From: a virus
IMG/VR virus record: IMGVR_UViG_3300042307_002118
Coordinates: 1-43,559 of that record
Length of the DNA stretch: 43,559 bases
Direction: 5' to 3' (one strand)
Part shown: in pieces, positions 9,030 to 17,478 of the stretch
Layout of the letters: each line of letters opens with the position of its first letter
Position numbering within the stretch: the stretch's first letter is position 1
The notes under the pieces: generated by a model
What the model was told of the DNA's origin: nothing
Seen by the model: only the letters and a program-made list of their open reading frames with translations
Database searches by the model: none
Translations under genes and position numbers: made by a program

Positions 9030-9563
9030 ATGAGTAACTTTGATACATTGTTTGAAGCTGAAAGCGAAAAATTTCAGAATGGCGGATTTATGGTTGGCCA
9101 GAGAGTTTACTTCAAACCAGACGCTTTAAAAAGCGATTACGTTAAAAACCGCGCTCAATCTTTTCAAGATATTATTGCAGCTTGCATGAACCCTTCTTTT
9201 GATTTAAATCTTCGTATTGGTGCAATTAAATCAATTTACCCAACAACTACTCAAAATTATGGTAACGGAACTCAACAATCCGCTGGTGTCTTCTTTGATG
9301 TATATATCGAATATGCACCGGGTTTGTTTCGCAACCCCATTACAATTCCACTAGAAATAGTAGAACCAATTGAAGAAGAGGGGAGAGGACCAATTCCAAA
9401 CAGTCTCAAACGTCCAAATAACATCCACGGACCAAAAGAACAAGAAGCTAACTCAGACATCAAAGCTGATGTCAATCTAACAAACAAAAACGTTCAGCTT
9501 CCAGGAGCTAATAAATGGGATGACACCCAACCTGGTGGAGGAAACTTCAAGCCAAAGCGCTAA
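9030..9563 (+). CDS. Conserved phage protein, probable late virion-associated
   Basis: A 177-residue protein starting MSNFDTLFEAESEKF. The ATG at 9030 was preferred over upstream codons because GATAAATA ends 5 bases before it. The core holds GQRVYFKPDALKSDYVK and an Ala/Ile-rich strand region, FFDVYIEYAPGLFRN. The C-terminus is Pro/Asn/Gly-rich and probably disordered. The start resembles the protein at 32915-33397 (MSKFDLIFENAMLSL), a short shared lead. A similar short protein occurs in T4-like phages of aquatic bacteria, but I cannot assign a function. Confidence 0.75.
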   Translation: MSNFDTLFEAESEKFQNGGFMVGQRVYFKPDALKSDYVKNRAQSFQDIIAACMNPSFDLNLRIGAIKSIYPTTTQNYGNGTQQSAGVFFDVYIEYAPGLFRNPITIPLEIVEPIEEEGRGPIPNSLKRPNNIHGPKEQEANSDIKADVNLTNKNVQLPGANKWDDTQPGGGNFKPKR

Positions 9564-9611
9564 TGTTAAAATTTGTATAAAAATTTTACGCACGAACTGT
9601 CTCAAAAAATA

Positions 9612-9797
9612 ATGAAAACTTTTTATTATAAATTGTTGGTACTGTTTTTTTATTATGTTGGAGATATTGCTTGTAGATTTAATTTTGAAAAGGCATTTGA
9701 AATTTATCAAAAAGCTATGATGCTTTCCTTCGATTATGATGAGAAGATTGGCTTCTGGTGGTGGAAAGAGCCAATAAACAAACACGAAAATTTATGA
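9612..9797 (+). CDS. Small conserved phage protein coupled to nrdB
   Basis: A 61-residue protein starting MKTFYYKLLVLFFYYVGDIACRF. The hydrophobic N-terminus could be a membrane segment. The end, LSFDYDEKIGFWWWKEP, is typical of a widespread small phage family of unknown role. Its TGA overlaps the nrdB ATG (ATGA at 9794), which indicates translational coupling. The ATG at 9612 was chosen over the TTG at 9573. Confidence 0.7.
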   Translation: MKTFYYKLLVLFFYYVGDIACRFNFEKAFEIYQKAMMLSFDYDEKIGFWWWKEPINKHENL

Positions 9798-10783
9798 AAA
9801 CTAACAAACCAAAAATATTTGACGAACAAATTGCAAGAAAGCCTGATTATTACAGTTGGGCTAACGACTTCATCCATGCCATCCACTCGGGGTTTTGGAC
9901 AGTAAATGAGTTTAACTTTAAATCAGATGTGCAACAATTTAAAGTTACACTGAGCGATCAAGAACGAGAAATTATCGTAAGAACTCTTTCTGCTATTGGT
10001 CAGATTGAAATTGCTGTCAAAAAGTTCTGGGCAAAATTAGGGGAGAATCTACCTCATCCAAGTCTTGCAGATTTGGGTTATGTGATGGCCAATACTGAAG
10101 TAATTCACAATAATGCCTATGAGCGTCTTTTGGATGTTCTTGGATTGAACGCTATCTTCGAAGAAAATCTAAAGCTAGAATGGATTCAAGGTCGCGTAAA
10201 CTATCTTCGTAAATACACACATAAGTTTTATAAAGATTCCAAGAAACAATATCTTTATACAATTATTTTGTTTACACTATTCGTTGAAAACGTTTCGTTG
10301 TTTAGTCAGTTCTATGTTGTTAACTGGTTTGCAAGATTTAAGAACGTTCTTAAAGATACAGATCAACAAGTGAAATATACTCGCAATGAAGAAAACCTTC
10401 ATGCTTTGATTGGTATTAAAATTATCAATACGATTCGTGAAGAATATCCAGAATTGTTTGACGACGAGCTTGAAGAAAAAATTCGCCAAGAAGCTCAAGA
10501 AGCATACAAGTCAGAAGCAAAGATTGTAGACTGGATGGTAAACGGTATTCAAGAAGAAGGATTAACGGCTCCAATCCTTAAAGAATTTATTAAGAATAGA
10601 ATTAACGAATCATTGAAACAAATTGGTTTTAAAACAGTTTTTGAAGTTGATAAAGATTTATTAAAGTCTACAGTATGGTTTGATGAAGAATTACTCGGAG
10701 AGAATGCAACAGATTTTTTCCATTCAAGACCAACATCATACGCAAAGAAAAATCAATCATTTTCTGAAGACGACCTTTTTTAA
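9794..10783 (+). CDS. nrdB: Ribonucleotide reductase class I, beta (radical) subunit
   Basis: A 329-residue protein. It houses the diiron centre and tyrosyl radical that NrdA needs to make deoxynucleotides. Visible metal ligands are the Glu and His of NTEVIHNNAY with the radical Tyr in the expected position, Glu in FVENVSLFSQFY and Glu/His in RNEENLHALIG. The first ligand seems to be Glu in QIEIAV rather than the Asp of E. coli. The C-terminal tail, SFSEDDLF, is the usual acidic NrdA-docking peptide. It starts at ATG 9794, overlapping the upstream gene, and lies 6 bases before nrdA. Confidence 0.95.
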   Translation: MKTNKPKIFDEQIARKPDYYSWANDFIHAIHSGFWTVNEFNFKSDVQQFKVTLSDQEREIIVRTLSAIGQIEIAVKKFWAKLGENLPHPSLADLGYVMANTEVIHNNAYERLLDVLGLNAIFEENLKLEWIQGRVNYLRKYTHKFYKDSKKQYLYTIILFTLFVENVSLFSQFYVVNWFARFKNVLKDTDQQVKYTRNEENLHALIGIKIINTIREEYPELFDDELEEKIRQEAQEAYKSEAKIVDWMVNGIQEEGLTAPILKEFIKNRINESLKQIGFKTVFEVDKDLLKSTVWFDEELLGENATDFFHSRPTSYAKKNQSFSEDDLF

Positions 10784-10789
10784 AATTAT

Positions 10790-12439
10790 ATGAACGAAAA
10801 ATACTACTGGCTTAACAAAGACTCCCGAAAGTTCCTCGAAAGAGGTTATCTTCTTGAAGGAGAAACACCTGAACAACGAATCCGAGATATTGCACAAGCT
10901 GCTGAAAAGTATTTAAACATTAAAGGATTTGCAGATAAATTTGAAGAATATACTGCACGTGGATTTTATTCAATTTCTAGTCCCATCTGGAGTAACTTTG
11001 GAAGAGAGCGAGGACTTCCAATTAGTTGTTTTGGTTCGTACATATCAGATACAATGGAGTCTATTTTATATAAAGTAGCTGAAGTTGGTATTATGACAAA
11101 ACATGGAGGAGGAACGAGTGCTTACTTCGGAGATGTTCGAGGAAGAGGTACTCCAATTTCTTGTGGAGGAGAGTCCACGGGTTCTGTTCACTTCATGGAA
11201 CTTTATAACAAACTAATGAATGTAGTATCACAAGGAAACGTTCGCAGAGGTTCATTTGCTGCTTATCTTCCGATTGATCACAAAGACATTGAAGAATTTC
11301 TTGAAATCCGATCAGAGGGCCATGATATCCAAGAAATGTCATTTGGCGTTTGTGTTTCAGATCAATGGATGAAGGAGATGGTTGAAGGAGATAAAGAAAA
11401 ACGCAAGGTTTGGTCTAAGGTTATCAAAAAGCGTTTCGAAACAGGATACCCTTATATTTTCTTTTCTGATACAGCTAACAATAATGCTCCACAAGTTTAT
11501 AAAGACAAAGGGTTGAAGATTAATAATAGCAACTTGTGCACAGAAATTTTCTTGTCAAACTCAGAAGAAGAATCGTTTGTATGTGATTTGTCGTCTTTGA
11601 ATTTAGAAAAATGGGACGAGATTTCACAAACTGATGCCATAGAAACTTTGGTATATTTTCTTGATGCGGTAATGTCAGAGTTTATCAATAAAACAGAAGG
11701 AATGACATTTATGGAAGCTCCAAGAAAGTTTGCAATTAATCAAAGAGCTCTTGGACTGGGAGTTCTTGGATGGCATTCGTTGCTCCAATCTAAGATGATT
11801 GCTTTTGAGTCATTTGATGCAAAAATGCTCAATGTTCAAATTTGGAAAACTATTAGAGAACGAACTGATAAAGCAACTCAAGAGCTTGCAACTATTTTTG
11901 GAGAACCGGAATTGCTTAAAGGATATGGTAGAAGAAACGCAACAACATTAGCAATTGCACCAACTACTTCAAGTGCGTTTATTCTTGGTCAAGTTTCCCA
12001 ATCAATTGAGCCATACAATTCGTGTTATTATGTTCGTGACTTAGCTAAAGGTAAGTTTTCGTACAAGAACCCATACCTCAAAAATTTGCTAAAACAAAAA
12101 GATCAAGATACAGACGACACGTGGAAATCAATTCTTGAATACGGAGGGTCTGTTCAACATCTAGATTTTTTATCAGAACAAGAAAAGGATGTATTTAAAA
12201 CTTTCGGAGAGCTTTCCCAAAAGGAAGTTGTTATTCAAGCTGCACAAAGACAAAAATATATTGATCAGGGTCAATCGTTGAATGTTATGGTTCCTCACGA
12301 TGCCAAACCAAAAGACGTAAATGAACTTTTAATCTTTGGTTGGGAGCAAGGTATTAAGAGTTTTTATTACCAAAGATCTTCATCACCGACACAGAAACTT
12401 GCAAGATCGATTATGGCTTGTAAATCTTGTGAAGGATAG
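10790..12439 (+). CDS. nrdA: Ribonucleotide reductase class I, alpha (catalytic) subunit, short form
   Basis: A 549-residue protein. Together with NrdB it reduces NDPs to dNDPs for phage DNA synthesis. Catalytic residues are all present: the Cys of ISCFGS, the Asn-x-Cys-x-Glu active site in SNLCTEIFL, the partner Cys in SFVCDLSSLNL, the Tyr pair in KSFYYQRSSSP for radical transfer and a C-terminal CKSC swinging-arm pair. It is about 200 residues shorter than E. coli NrdA and begins close to the barrel, so it lacks the N-terminal ATP-cone. The overall activity switch is therefore expected to be missing, as is common in phage enzymes. Confidence 0.95.
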   Translation: MNEKYYWLNKDSRKFLERGYLLEGETPEQRIRDIAQAAEKYLNIKGFADKFEEYTARGFYSISSPIWSNFGRERGLPISCFGSYISDTMESILYKVAEVGIMTKHGGGTSAYFGDVRGRGTPISCGGESTGSVHFMELYNKLMNVVSQGNVRRGSFAAYLPIDHKDIEEFLEIRSEGHDIQEMSFGVCVSDQWMKEMVEGDKEKRKVWSKVIKKRFETGYPYIFFSDTANNNAPQVYKDKGLKINNSNLCTEIFLSNSEEESFVCDLSSLNLEKWDEISQTDAIETLVYFLDAVMSEFINKTEGMTFMEAPRKFAINQRALGLGVLGWHSLLQSKMIAFESFDAKMLNVQIWKTIRERTDKATQELATIFGEPELLKGYGRRNATTLAIAPTTSSAFILGQVSQSIEPYNSCYYVRDLAKGKFSYKNPYLKNLLKQKDQDTDDTWKSILEYGGSVQHLDFLSEQEKDVFKTFGELSQKEVVIQAAQRQKYIDQGQSLNVMVPHDAKPKDVNELLIFGWEQGIKSFYYQRSSSPTQKLARSIMACKSCEG

Positions 12440-12493
12440 TAATTAATTTTAGCAATACACACACAATTGCTTAGAGAGGAGTTTACACACACT

Positions 12494-12706
12494 ATGTCAA
12501 AAAATGCTTACGAAATTCGTTTAGACGTTCTTCAAATGGCTCATGCAGATGCACAAATGCACTATTTGGAGAAGCTTAATACTATTAGAGACAATACAGG
12601 AAAAGTTACAGATCAAAAAATCATTGACGATCTATTTCCAAAACCAGCTGATGTTATTAAACGAGCTGAAGAACTATATAAATTTGTTGAAGACAGAGGT
12701 CTTTAA
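12494..12706 (+). CDS. Small conserved T4-like phage protein (NAYEIR type)
   Basis: A 70-residue protein starting MSKNAYEIRLDVLQMAHADAQ. It is predicted to be mostly helical and acidic. Small proteins with this start recur in T4-like phages of aquatic bacteria; the function is unknown. The ATG at 12494 was chosen over an upstream TTG at 12467. A GAGGAG lies about 12 bases upstream, one of the few Shine-Dalgarno-like sequences in the window. A terminator follows directly. Confidence 0.7.
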   Translation: MSKNAYEIRLDVLQMAHADAQMHYLEKLNTIRDNTGKVTDQKIIDDLFPKPADVIKRAEELYKFVEDRGL

Positions 12707-12722
12707 TAATTGAGTCGAACCC

Positions 12723-12761
12723 GAGCCCTTTGGAGCCACCAACTTCAAGGGGCTCTTTTTT
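12723..12761 (+). terminator. Rho-independent terminator after the nrd block
   Basis: GAGCCCTTTG (12723-12732) pairs with CAAGGGGCTC (12746-12755), with one G-T pair, and is followed by six T. It lies 17 bases after the stop of the 70-residue gene. Confidence 0.9.
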
Positions 12762-12847
12762 GTTGAAAAACTTTTAAATTTTAAGATAATTAAAAACGTC
12801 TGATGCTCGAAAGAGGTCAGACAAAAATAAACATAGATTATAAAATT

Positions 12848-13327
12848 ATGAATACATTACAAACATACGTCCCTGGACATTTTTCGTCCACTGAGCGGGT
12901 ATATCGCCAACTGCCTGCTTTGTTCAACGATAGTTGGCTTAACAACATATTCGGAGAAGTCGACAAAGCGTTTGACGTTCCGAATGCTGTATATCCTTAC
13001 AATGTATTGCAAGTAAGGAACTCGAAGGAAGAGGTAATTCAATATGAAGTTGAAGTAGCTCTTGCTGGAGTTGGTAGAGATAATATTGATGTGAAAGTTC
13101 GCGATGGCAAACTACAGATCGAAATTAACAAAGACAAAGATGAGCTATCAGATACAGTAACGTATTTGAAGAAAGGAATTAGTCAAAGGAAAGGAAGCAT
13201 GACTTTCAACCTTGACGAAAAAGTCAATTCCAAGAAGATTAGTTCTTCTTATAAAGATGGTCTACTCAAAATCATTATTCCTGCCGTAAAGCCGGAAACA
13301 ATTGATATTGATATCAAAGTAGAGTAA
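12848..13327 (+). CDS. hsp20: Small heat shock protein, Hsp20/alpha-crystallin family
   Basis: A 159-residue protein. The alpha-crystallin domain spans about residues 55-155: YEVEVALAGVGRDNIDVKV, then LQIEINKDK, a central ISQRKGSMTFNLDEKV and the conserved YKDGLLKIIIPAVKPE. It is an ATP-independent holdase, probably helping to fold virion proteins or protecting host proteins during infection. Hsp20 genes are typical of T4-like cyanophages and relatives. The ATG at 12848 was preferred to an upstream start at 12803 because the conserved N-terminus begins there; TATAAAA lies just before it. Confidence 0.92.
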   Translation: MNTLQTYVPGHFSSTERVYRQLPALFNDSWLNNIFGEVDKAFDVPNAVYPYNVLQVRNSKEEVIQYEVEVALAGVGRDNIDVKVRDGKLQIEINKDKDELSDTVTYLKKGISQRKGSMTFNLDEKVNSKKISSSYKDGLLKIIIPAVKPETIDIDIKVE

Positions 13328-13348
13328 TCAACTAAACATTAATAAACT

Positions 13349-13382
13349 AAAGAGGGCTTCTGAAGAAGGAGTCCTCTTTTTT
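13349..13382. terminator. Bidirectional terminator between hsp20 and leftward fibre gene
   Basis: AAAGAGG (13349-13355) pairs with CCTCTTT (13373-13379), with an inner GCTTC/GAAG pairing. It has an A-run on one side and a T-run on the other and lies between convergent genes. Confidence 0.8.
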
Positions 13383-14448
13383 AGTTAAAAAGAGAGACTA
13401 AAAATCCTGTTTGATTCGTATGGTTTTCGTTCATTTCAGCGGTTACTCCAATTCCTGTTAAAATGTTTTCAAACATTTGAAGATAGTTATATCCGGTAGT
13501 GAACGATTTTATTAATTGAGCTTGAGGTGTCATGTCTGAACCTCTAAGTTCACTTACTATCATAAACCCTTGTCCAAGAGTTGGAGCAGTTTCGTTGTTT
13601 ATACCAAGTGCAGTATATGTTACAAGTTGAGTAAGGTTTGCATAATAACTTGCGTATACTTGAGAAGTCATATTCACCAAAGTTATATCCCCATTAATAA
13701 ACGAAAATCTATTGTTTCTTCCTTGATTGGTTGCTGTTGGATTAACTCTTCTCCATCCTGTCCACCCATCTGGTGCAATACCTACAGCGTTATAACTCCC
13801 GACTTCGAAGCTATAGCATGTTACTGGAATGATATTTTGTGCATTCCATAAATATTGTTTTGGACTTGACCCTCCTGCTATGTTGTCTCCAAATGATTGC
13901 TCTGATTGACCTGCGGCAACTGTTCTCAAACAACCCACCAACCTCTTGTGTGGTTCTGAAGGCTTTACTGCTACTGTGTCTTGATATTCTCTTATTGGTA
14001 AAGTCCCGCCTGCGACACTAGAAGACCAAGCAACAAATTCCGCTTTAATTGTTCCTGCATCTTCAAACAAGAAAATTTCATAGTTCGTGTCTGCAGCTAA
14101 AGTAGCCAAAGAAAAAGAAAGAGGAGCTAGTATTTTATAACTAAACCATTTATTTTCTACTGGATTAAATAAAGGAATTATATTACCTTTGTATGGATGA
14201 ACGTACAGAGTAGTGGCATTTTTAATATCCATTAAAGGAGTTGCGGTCGTTGCTGAGTAGGATAATCTTATACCAATTAGCGTAGGAGAGGAACCTCCAA
14301 TAACCTCTTCAATTTGAGCTACCCTGCTTTCCAAATCACAACCAGCAGTTTCCAGTCCCGAAAAATTAGAATTAATCTTTACTAAAGAATTTCCAATACA
14401 TTCGGTTCTTTCAATTTCTTGTACAATGCCGTCACAAAAAGTAGCCAT
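13381..14448 (-). CDS. Tail fibre/adhesin with shared CIGNSL attachment module
   Basis: A 355-residue protein. Its first 45 residues carry TECIGNSLVKINSNFSGLE and a following Cys, the module shared with the proteins at 17475, 16958 and 19807, which suggests a common docking site on the particle. A short helical segment (LESRVAQIEEVI) follows, then a beta-rich, Gly/Ser/Thr-rich body. The role as a late virion fibre is inferred. The enclosing fibre island suggests diversification by module exchange. Confidence 0.75.
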   Translation of the reverse strand: MATFCDGIVQEIERTECIGNSLVKINSNFSGLETAGCDLESRVAQIEEVIGGSSPTLIGIRLSYSATTATPLMDIKNATTLYVHPYKGNIIPLFNPVENKWFSYKILAPLSFSLATLAADTNYEIFLFEDAGTIKAEFVAWSSSVAGGTLPIREYQDTVAVKPSEPHKRLVGCLRTVAAGQSEQSFGDNIAGGSSPKQYLWNAQNIIPVTCYSFEVGSYNAVGIAPDGWTGWRRVNPTATNQGRNNRFSFINGDITLVNMTSQVYASYYANLTQLVTYTALGINNETAPTLGQGFMIVSELRGSDMTPQAQLIKSFTTGYNYLQMFENILTGIGVTAEMNENHTNQTGFLVSLFN

Positions 14449-14474
14449 ATCTTTAATTATTCAAAAAAATTTAA

Positions 14475-16550
14475 TTAGCGACTGACTTCCTCCCAATCAA
14501 GTGATCCATAAACCAATTCTGTATTAGTACTAGCTGTTACCGCAAGTGTAAGTTCGTATGGAGTACTCGTTAAGCTGTTTCTTTCTAATTGAAATTTAAA
14601 CAAAGCTTCTTTTAAGATATCTATTGTTGTAGCTCCTTGTGTATTTGAAGTAAAAAACCCGCCTGCAAGAATTCTTCCTCCGGAAACAGAAGTAGCATCA
14701 AGTTTATATTGAACAGCAGAATCGTCTCCTGCACTGATCCACGTGCCGCTTCCTCCTGAAGTTGTTCCGGATGCAATAACTTGCCAATTATATATACCGG
14801 ATCCAGTACCCATCAAAGAAATAGCTGTCAGTATTACAATTGCATCTAATCTATTTGGAGACGGTTTTAATCTAATTGTAACTACAGGATAAAAAGTTCC
14901 TGCTGTTGTTAGATCTTTTGGAGACAAAATAGATGTTCCAATTGCTTGTTGCAGACCTCTTAATTCATAACCACCTTCAGAAATTACTGTAGAGCAAATT
15001 TGCTTCATTGTACGAGAACCATCAGTTGCTCCTTTATTAGTAATCTCATATCTTAAAGGTAAAGAAGCAGTTGTGATATATGTCGAAAAAATTAAATTTG
15101 CATGATGAAAGGAATGACATAGAATAAATTGGCCGTTGATTATAAAGCCAGTTCTAACAGTTCCAACTCCAAGCCATTCAATGTCCATCCATTGGATTTG
15201 AGCTTTTGTAACATCTAGTTTAAAACCGGATGGTCCTGTTCCGTCGAGCTTGTCGCCATTCCATGCTGATAATGGAACAATTGTTTCTGAAGACGGAGAC
15301 CCGTTTACTAAGCTTCTTTCAACAAAACTCGGTGTGCCTTCATCAAGCTGAAAATAAATTCCGTTGTCTTGACCATAATAACCAACTTTTTGAATAACAT
15401 TTTGAGCAGATGGAGCCATTACAAAAGTATTCATGACAAGTAGTCCTTTGCCCGATTGGTAACTAAAGACTTTTGTTGTTTCACGAATCACCGAAGAACC
15501 AGACAAATTGCTAACAGTCATCTCAATTAAACCTTGATTTTGGCTAAATGAAGTTGAACCACCAACTGCTGTCAAAGAACTCCAGAGATTATTGTCCCTA
15601 TATCTATGAGAAGAATCAAAAAGCGTGAGAGGGCTGGAAACTCTTAAGCGACCAAATGCATCAGTATTCAGAGCACCAGCTACAAAAGAAACTGGAACAG
15701 GATTTGTTACATTAACGTTTAAAGAAGAAGTTGCGGGTGTTACAGAAACGTTGTTATTTCCAAGATCTTTTAGAGCAATTGGATTGAGAACATTTACACC
15801 AGTCGTTGGATTTGTTACCGTAACGTTTCCTGAGATTGTAACTGTATTAGAAACGTTTACTGCGGTAGTTGGGTTTAAAATAGTAATGCCCGTGAGTTGG
15901 TTTGTAATAGAAACTGAACTAACGGGATTGAGAACCGTAAATGCAGAAATTTGATTTGTAATAGAAACAGAGCTTACGGAGTTTATTACTGAAAGACTTC
16001 CGGAAATTGCTACTGTATTGAGAATATTTACAGCTGTTATCGGATTTGTTGTTGTAACACTTCCAGAGATTGCAACGGTATTTAAAACGCTTACTGAAGT
16101 AATTTGATTAAGAATTGTGAGACCTGTTAACTGGTTTGTAACGCTTACTGCTGTTACTGGTGCTACTTCAAGAATTCTTAGAGCACTGAGAGATTGATTT
16201 ACTGCTGCAAAATTTCCAGATTTGTCGCCAATTGTTATATCATCAACCAAAGATTCTAAATCTTGAGTAAGAACTTTTAAAGCATTTCCTTGACCCGTTC
16301 CAAGAGAAACAATAGAGGCTCTAATGCTCGGATTAACTCCATCCGCAAGTTCCACAGATCCAATGTTGATATCCGAAGCACTTAAAGAAATTGAGAGATC
16401 GTTTAAGTTTGTAATATAACCGGCTCTTGCAAAGAGTGGTCTGTTTGCATCATTTTCAACAGGAACCCATGAAAACGTTTCAGCCATTCCAACATTGTAT
16501 GAAGGAGGTTGACCAGGAGTACCGGTAATAATCGGAGTAAGAGTAGCCAT
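14475..16550 (-). CDS. Tail fibre with degenerate beta-solenoid repeats
   Basis: A 691-residue protein. Residues about 120-290 consist of repeats of roughly 18 residues built around ISGSVTTTNPITAVNILN, alternating ITNQLTGITIL-type units, consistent with a trimeric beta-helical shaft. The C-terminal 400 residues are a beta-rich head, with ending WEEVSR. There is no recognised enzymatic motif. It starts at ATG 16550, 7 bases after AATAAATA on the minus strand. It is probably a long fibre or part of one; receptor binding is inferred. Confidence 0.75.
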   Translation of the reverse strand: MATLTPIITGTPGQPPSYNVGMAETFSWVPVENDANRPLFARAGYITNLNDLSISLSASDINIGSVELADGVNPSIRASIVSLGTGQGNALKVLTQDLESLVDDITIGDKSGNFAAVNQSLSALRILEVAPVTAVSVTNQLTGLTILNQITSVSVLNTVAISGSVTTTNPITAVNILNTVAISGSLSVINSVSSVSITNQISAFTVLNPVSSVSITNQLTGITILNPTTAVNVSNTVTISGNVTVTNPTTGVNVLNPIALKDLGNNNVSVTPATSSLNVNVTNPVPVSFVAGALNTDAFGRLRVSSPLTLFDSSHRYRDNNLWSSLTAVGGSTSFSQNQGLIEMTVSNLSGSSVIRETTKVFSYQSGKGLLVMNTFVMAPSAQNVIQKVGYYGQDNGIYFQLDEGTPSFVERSLVNGSPSSETIVPLSAWNGDKLDGTGPSGFKLDVTKAQIQWMDIEWLGVGTVRTGFIINGQFILCHSFHHANLIFSTYITTASLPLRYEITNKGATDGSRTMKQICSTVISEGGYELRGLQQAIGTSILSPKDLTTAGTFYPVVTIRLKPSPNRLDAIVILTAISLMGTGSGIYNWQVIASGTTSGGSGTWISAGDDSAVQYKLDATSVSGGRILAGGFFTSNTQGATTIDILKEALFKFQLERNSLTSTPYELTLAVTASTNTELVYGSLDWEEVSR

Positions 16551-16557
16551 TAAAACT

Positions 16558-16565
16558 TATTTATT
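16558..16565 (-). promoter_or_regulatory. Late-type promoter motif before repeat fibre gene
   Basis: The minus strand reads AATAAATA, 7 bases before the ATG at 16550. It is one of the clearest matches to the late motif. Confidence 0.55.
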
Positions 16566-16581
16566 AGTTTAAAGTATTTTA

Positions 16582-16953
16582 CTAAGGTTTTTCTGGCCAA
16601 ACTACTTCTTTGGGAGTTTTAAAAGTGCTTGGAAGATCTCGAAGAGCTTGTCTGTAGGTTAGCCAAGCTTCTTTGGAAGGTTTGGGTGCAGAATCAGCAA
16701 GAACAACCCAATCAGAAGCTGTTAAGAGAGCATCTCTTTTTGATCTGATTTGATCCCAAGTAGGAGGAACTGCTGGAGGGACAATAGCGATTGGATAGCC
16801 TTTTTTGTCAGGAACAATTTGCTTTCCCTGAGATTGTTCATTTAAAAGATCTGCATGTTGTTTACTTGTAATTTGGACTGCATCAGATGGAATATTTGTT
16901 CCGTGAATTTCATCACAGTAAAATCCTTTAGTTGTTTTTGAATAGTAAATCAT
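16582..16953 (-). CDS. Tail fibre assembly chaperone-like protein, copy 1
   Basis: A 123-residue protein. The N-terminus (MIYYSKTTKGFYCDEIHG) resembles Caudo_TAP tail fibre assembly proteins. The C-terminal half is a Phage_tail_APC-type sequence: WDQIRSKRDALLTASDW, then WLTYRQALRDLP and a final VVWPEKP. Such proteins help fold or trimerise adjacent fibres. It lies directly after the short fibre at 16958 and is nearly identical to the copy at 19428-19802. Each copy follows one short fibre, so each may serve its neighbour. Confidence 0.85.
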   Translation of the reverse strand: MIYYSKTTKGFYCDEIHGTNIPSDAVQITSKQHADLLNEQSQGKQIVPDKKGYPIAIVPPAVPPTWDQIRSKRDALLTASDWVVLADSAPKPSKEAWLTYRQALRDLPSTFKTPKEVVWPEKP

Positions 16954-16957
16954 AAAA

Positions 16958-17464
16958 TTAGTATCCTATTGCATGCCAATAAACAGCATTTGCTCCAATT
17001 GACAAATTAATGTGATACGACACAATATTAAATGAGGTGTTGCCTGCAGTCGTTTGTACAAAAATTAAAGCCGATGTTTGAGGTGGTACATTGGGTGCAG
17101 ACGTTCCTGTTATATTTAAAACTCCGTTAGGAAATGCTATCGGAAAAGTTCCTGTAAATACCGTTCCGTATGCTACCATTGCTACTCCCCACTGAAAAAT
17201 TAAACCGCCTGGTAATTTTTGATAACCATTTGATGTTAAAGATTGATTAGTTCCTGTAAAATTTGAAGAAAGCAAATAGCTTGTAGTAACATCTGCACTC
17301 AAAGTTCCTGTAATAGAATTATAAGAAAGATCAATTGTCGGAGAGTCTACTGCAGTAATAAGATTTGCTTTATATGAAGAAAGAGTCTGAAAAGCACTAT
17401 TAATATATTGAAGAGAATCTCCAATACATTGATTTTCTGAAATAGGAATGCCGGCTAAAATCAT
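16958..17464 (-). CDS. Short tail fibre, copy 1 (QKLPGGLIFQWG type)
   Basis: A 168-residue protein. It starts with the attachment module NQCIGDSLQYINSAFQTL, then the VDSPTIDLSYNSITGTLSAD module and TGTNQSLTSNGYQKLPGG with FQWG, a receptor-tip type sequence seen in many tail fibres. The beta-rich end, HINLSIGANAVYWHAIGY, matches the fibre at 19807, which has the same closing MWFAIGY-like residues. It is paired with the chaperone-like gene 4 bases downstream. Confidence 0.8.
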   Translation of the reverse strand: MILAGIPISENQCIGDSLQYINSAFQTLSSYKANLITAVDSPTIDLSYNSITGTLSADVTTSYLLSSNFTGTNQSLTSNGYQKLPGGLIFQWGVAMVAYGTVFTGTFPIAFPNGVLNITGTSAPNVPPQTSALIFVQTTAGNTSFNIVSYHINLSIGANAVYWHAIGY

Positions 17465-17470
17465 ATGAAC

Positions 17471-17478
17471 TTATTTAA
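17471..17478 (-). promoter_or_regulatory. Late-type promoter motif before short fibre copy 1
   Basis: The minus strand reads TTAAATAA, ending 6 bases before the ATG at 17464. It overlaps the stop region of the upstream gene. Confidence 0.5.

Noticed and set aside
9477-9785. 102-codon leftward frame opposite small gene and 9030 gene
   Set aside because: It overlaps two better-supported rightward genes and has no late motif before its start.
15625-15954. 109-codon rightward frame within the repeat fibre gene
   Set aside because: It mirrors the repeated beta-solenoid coding region and has no start signals.
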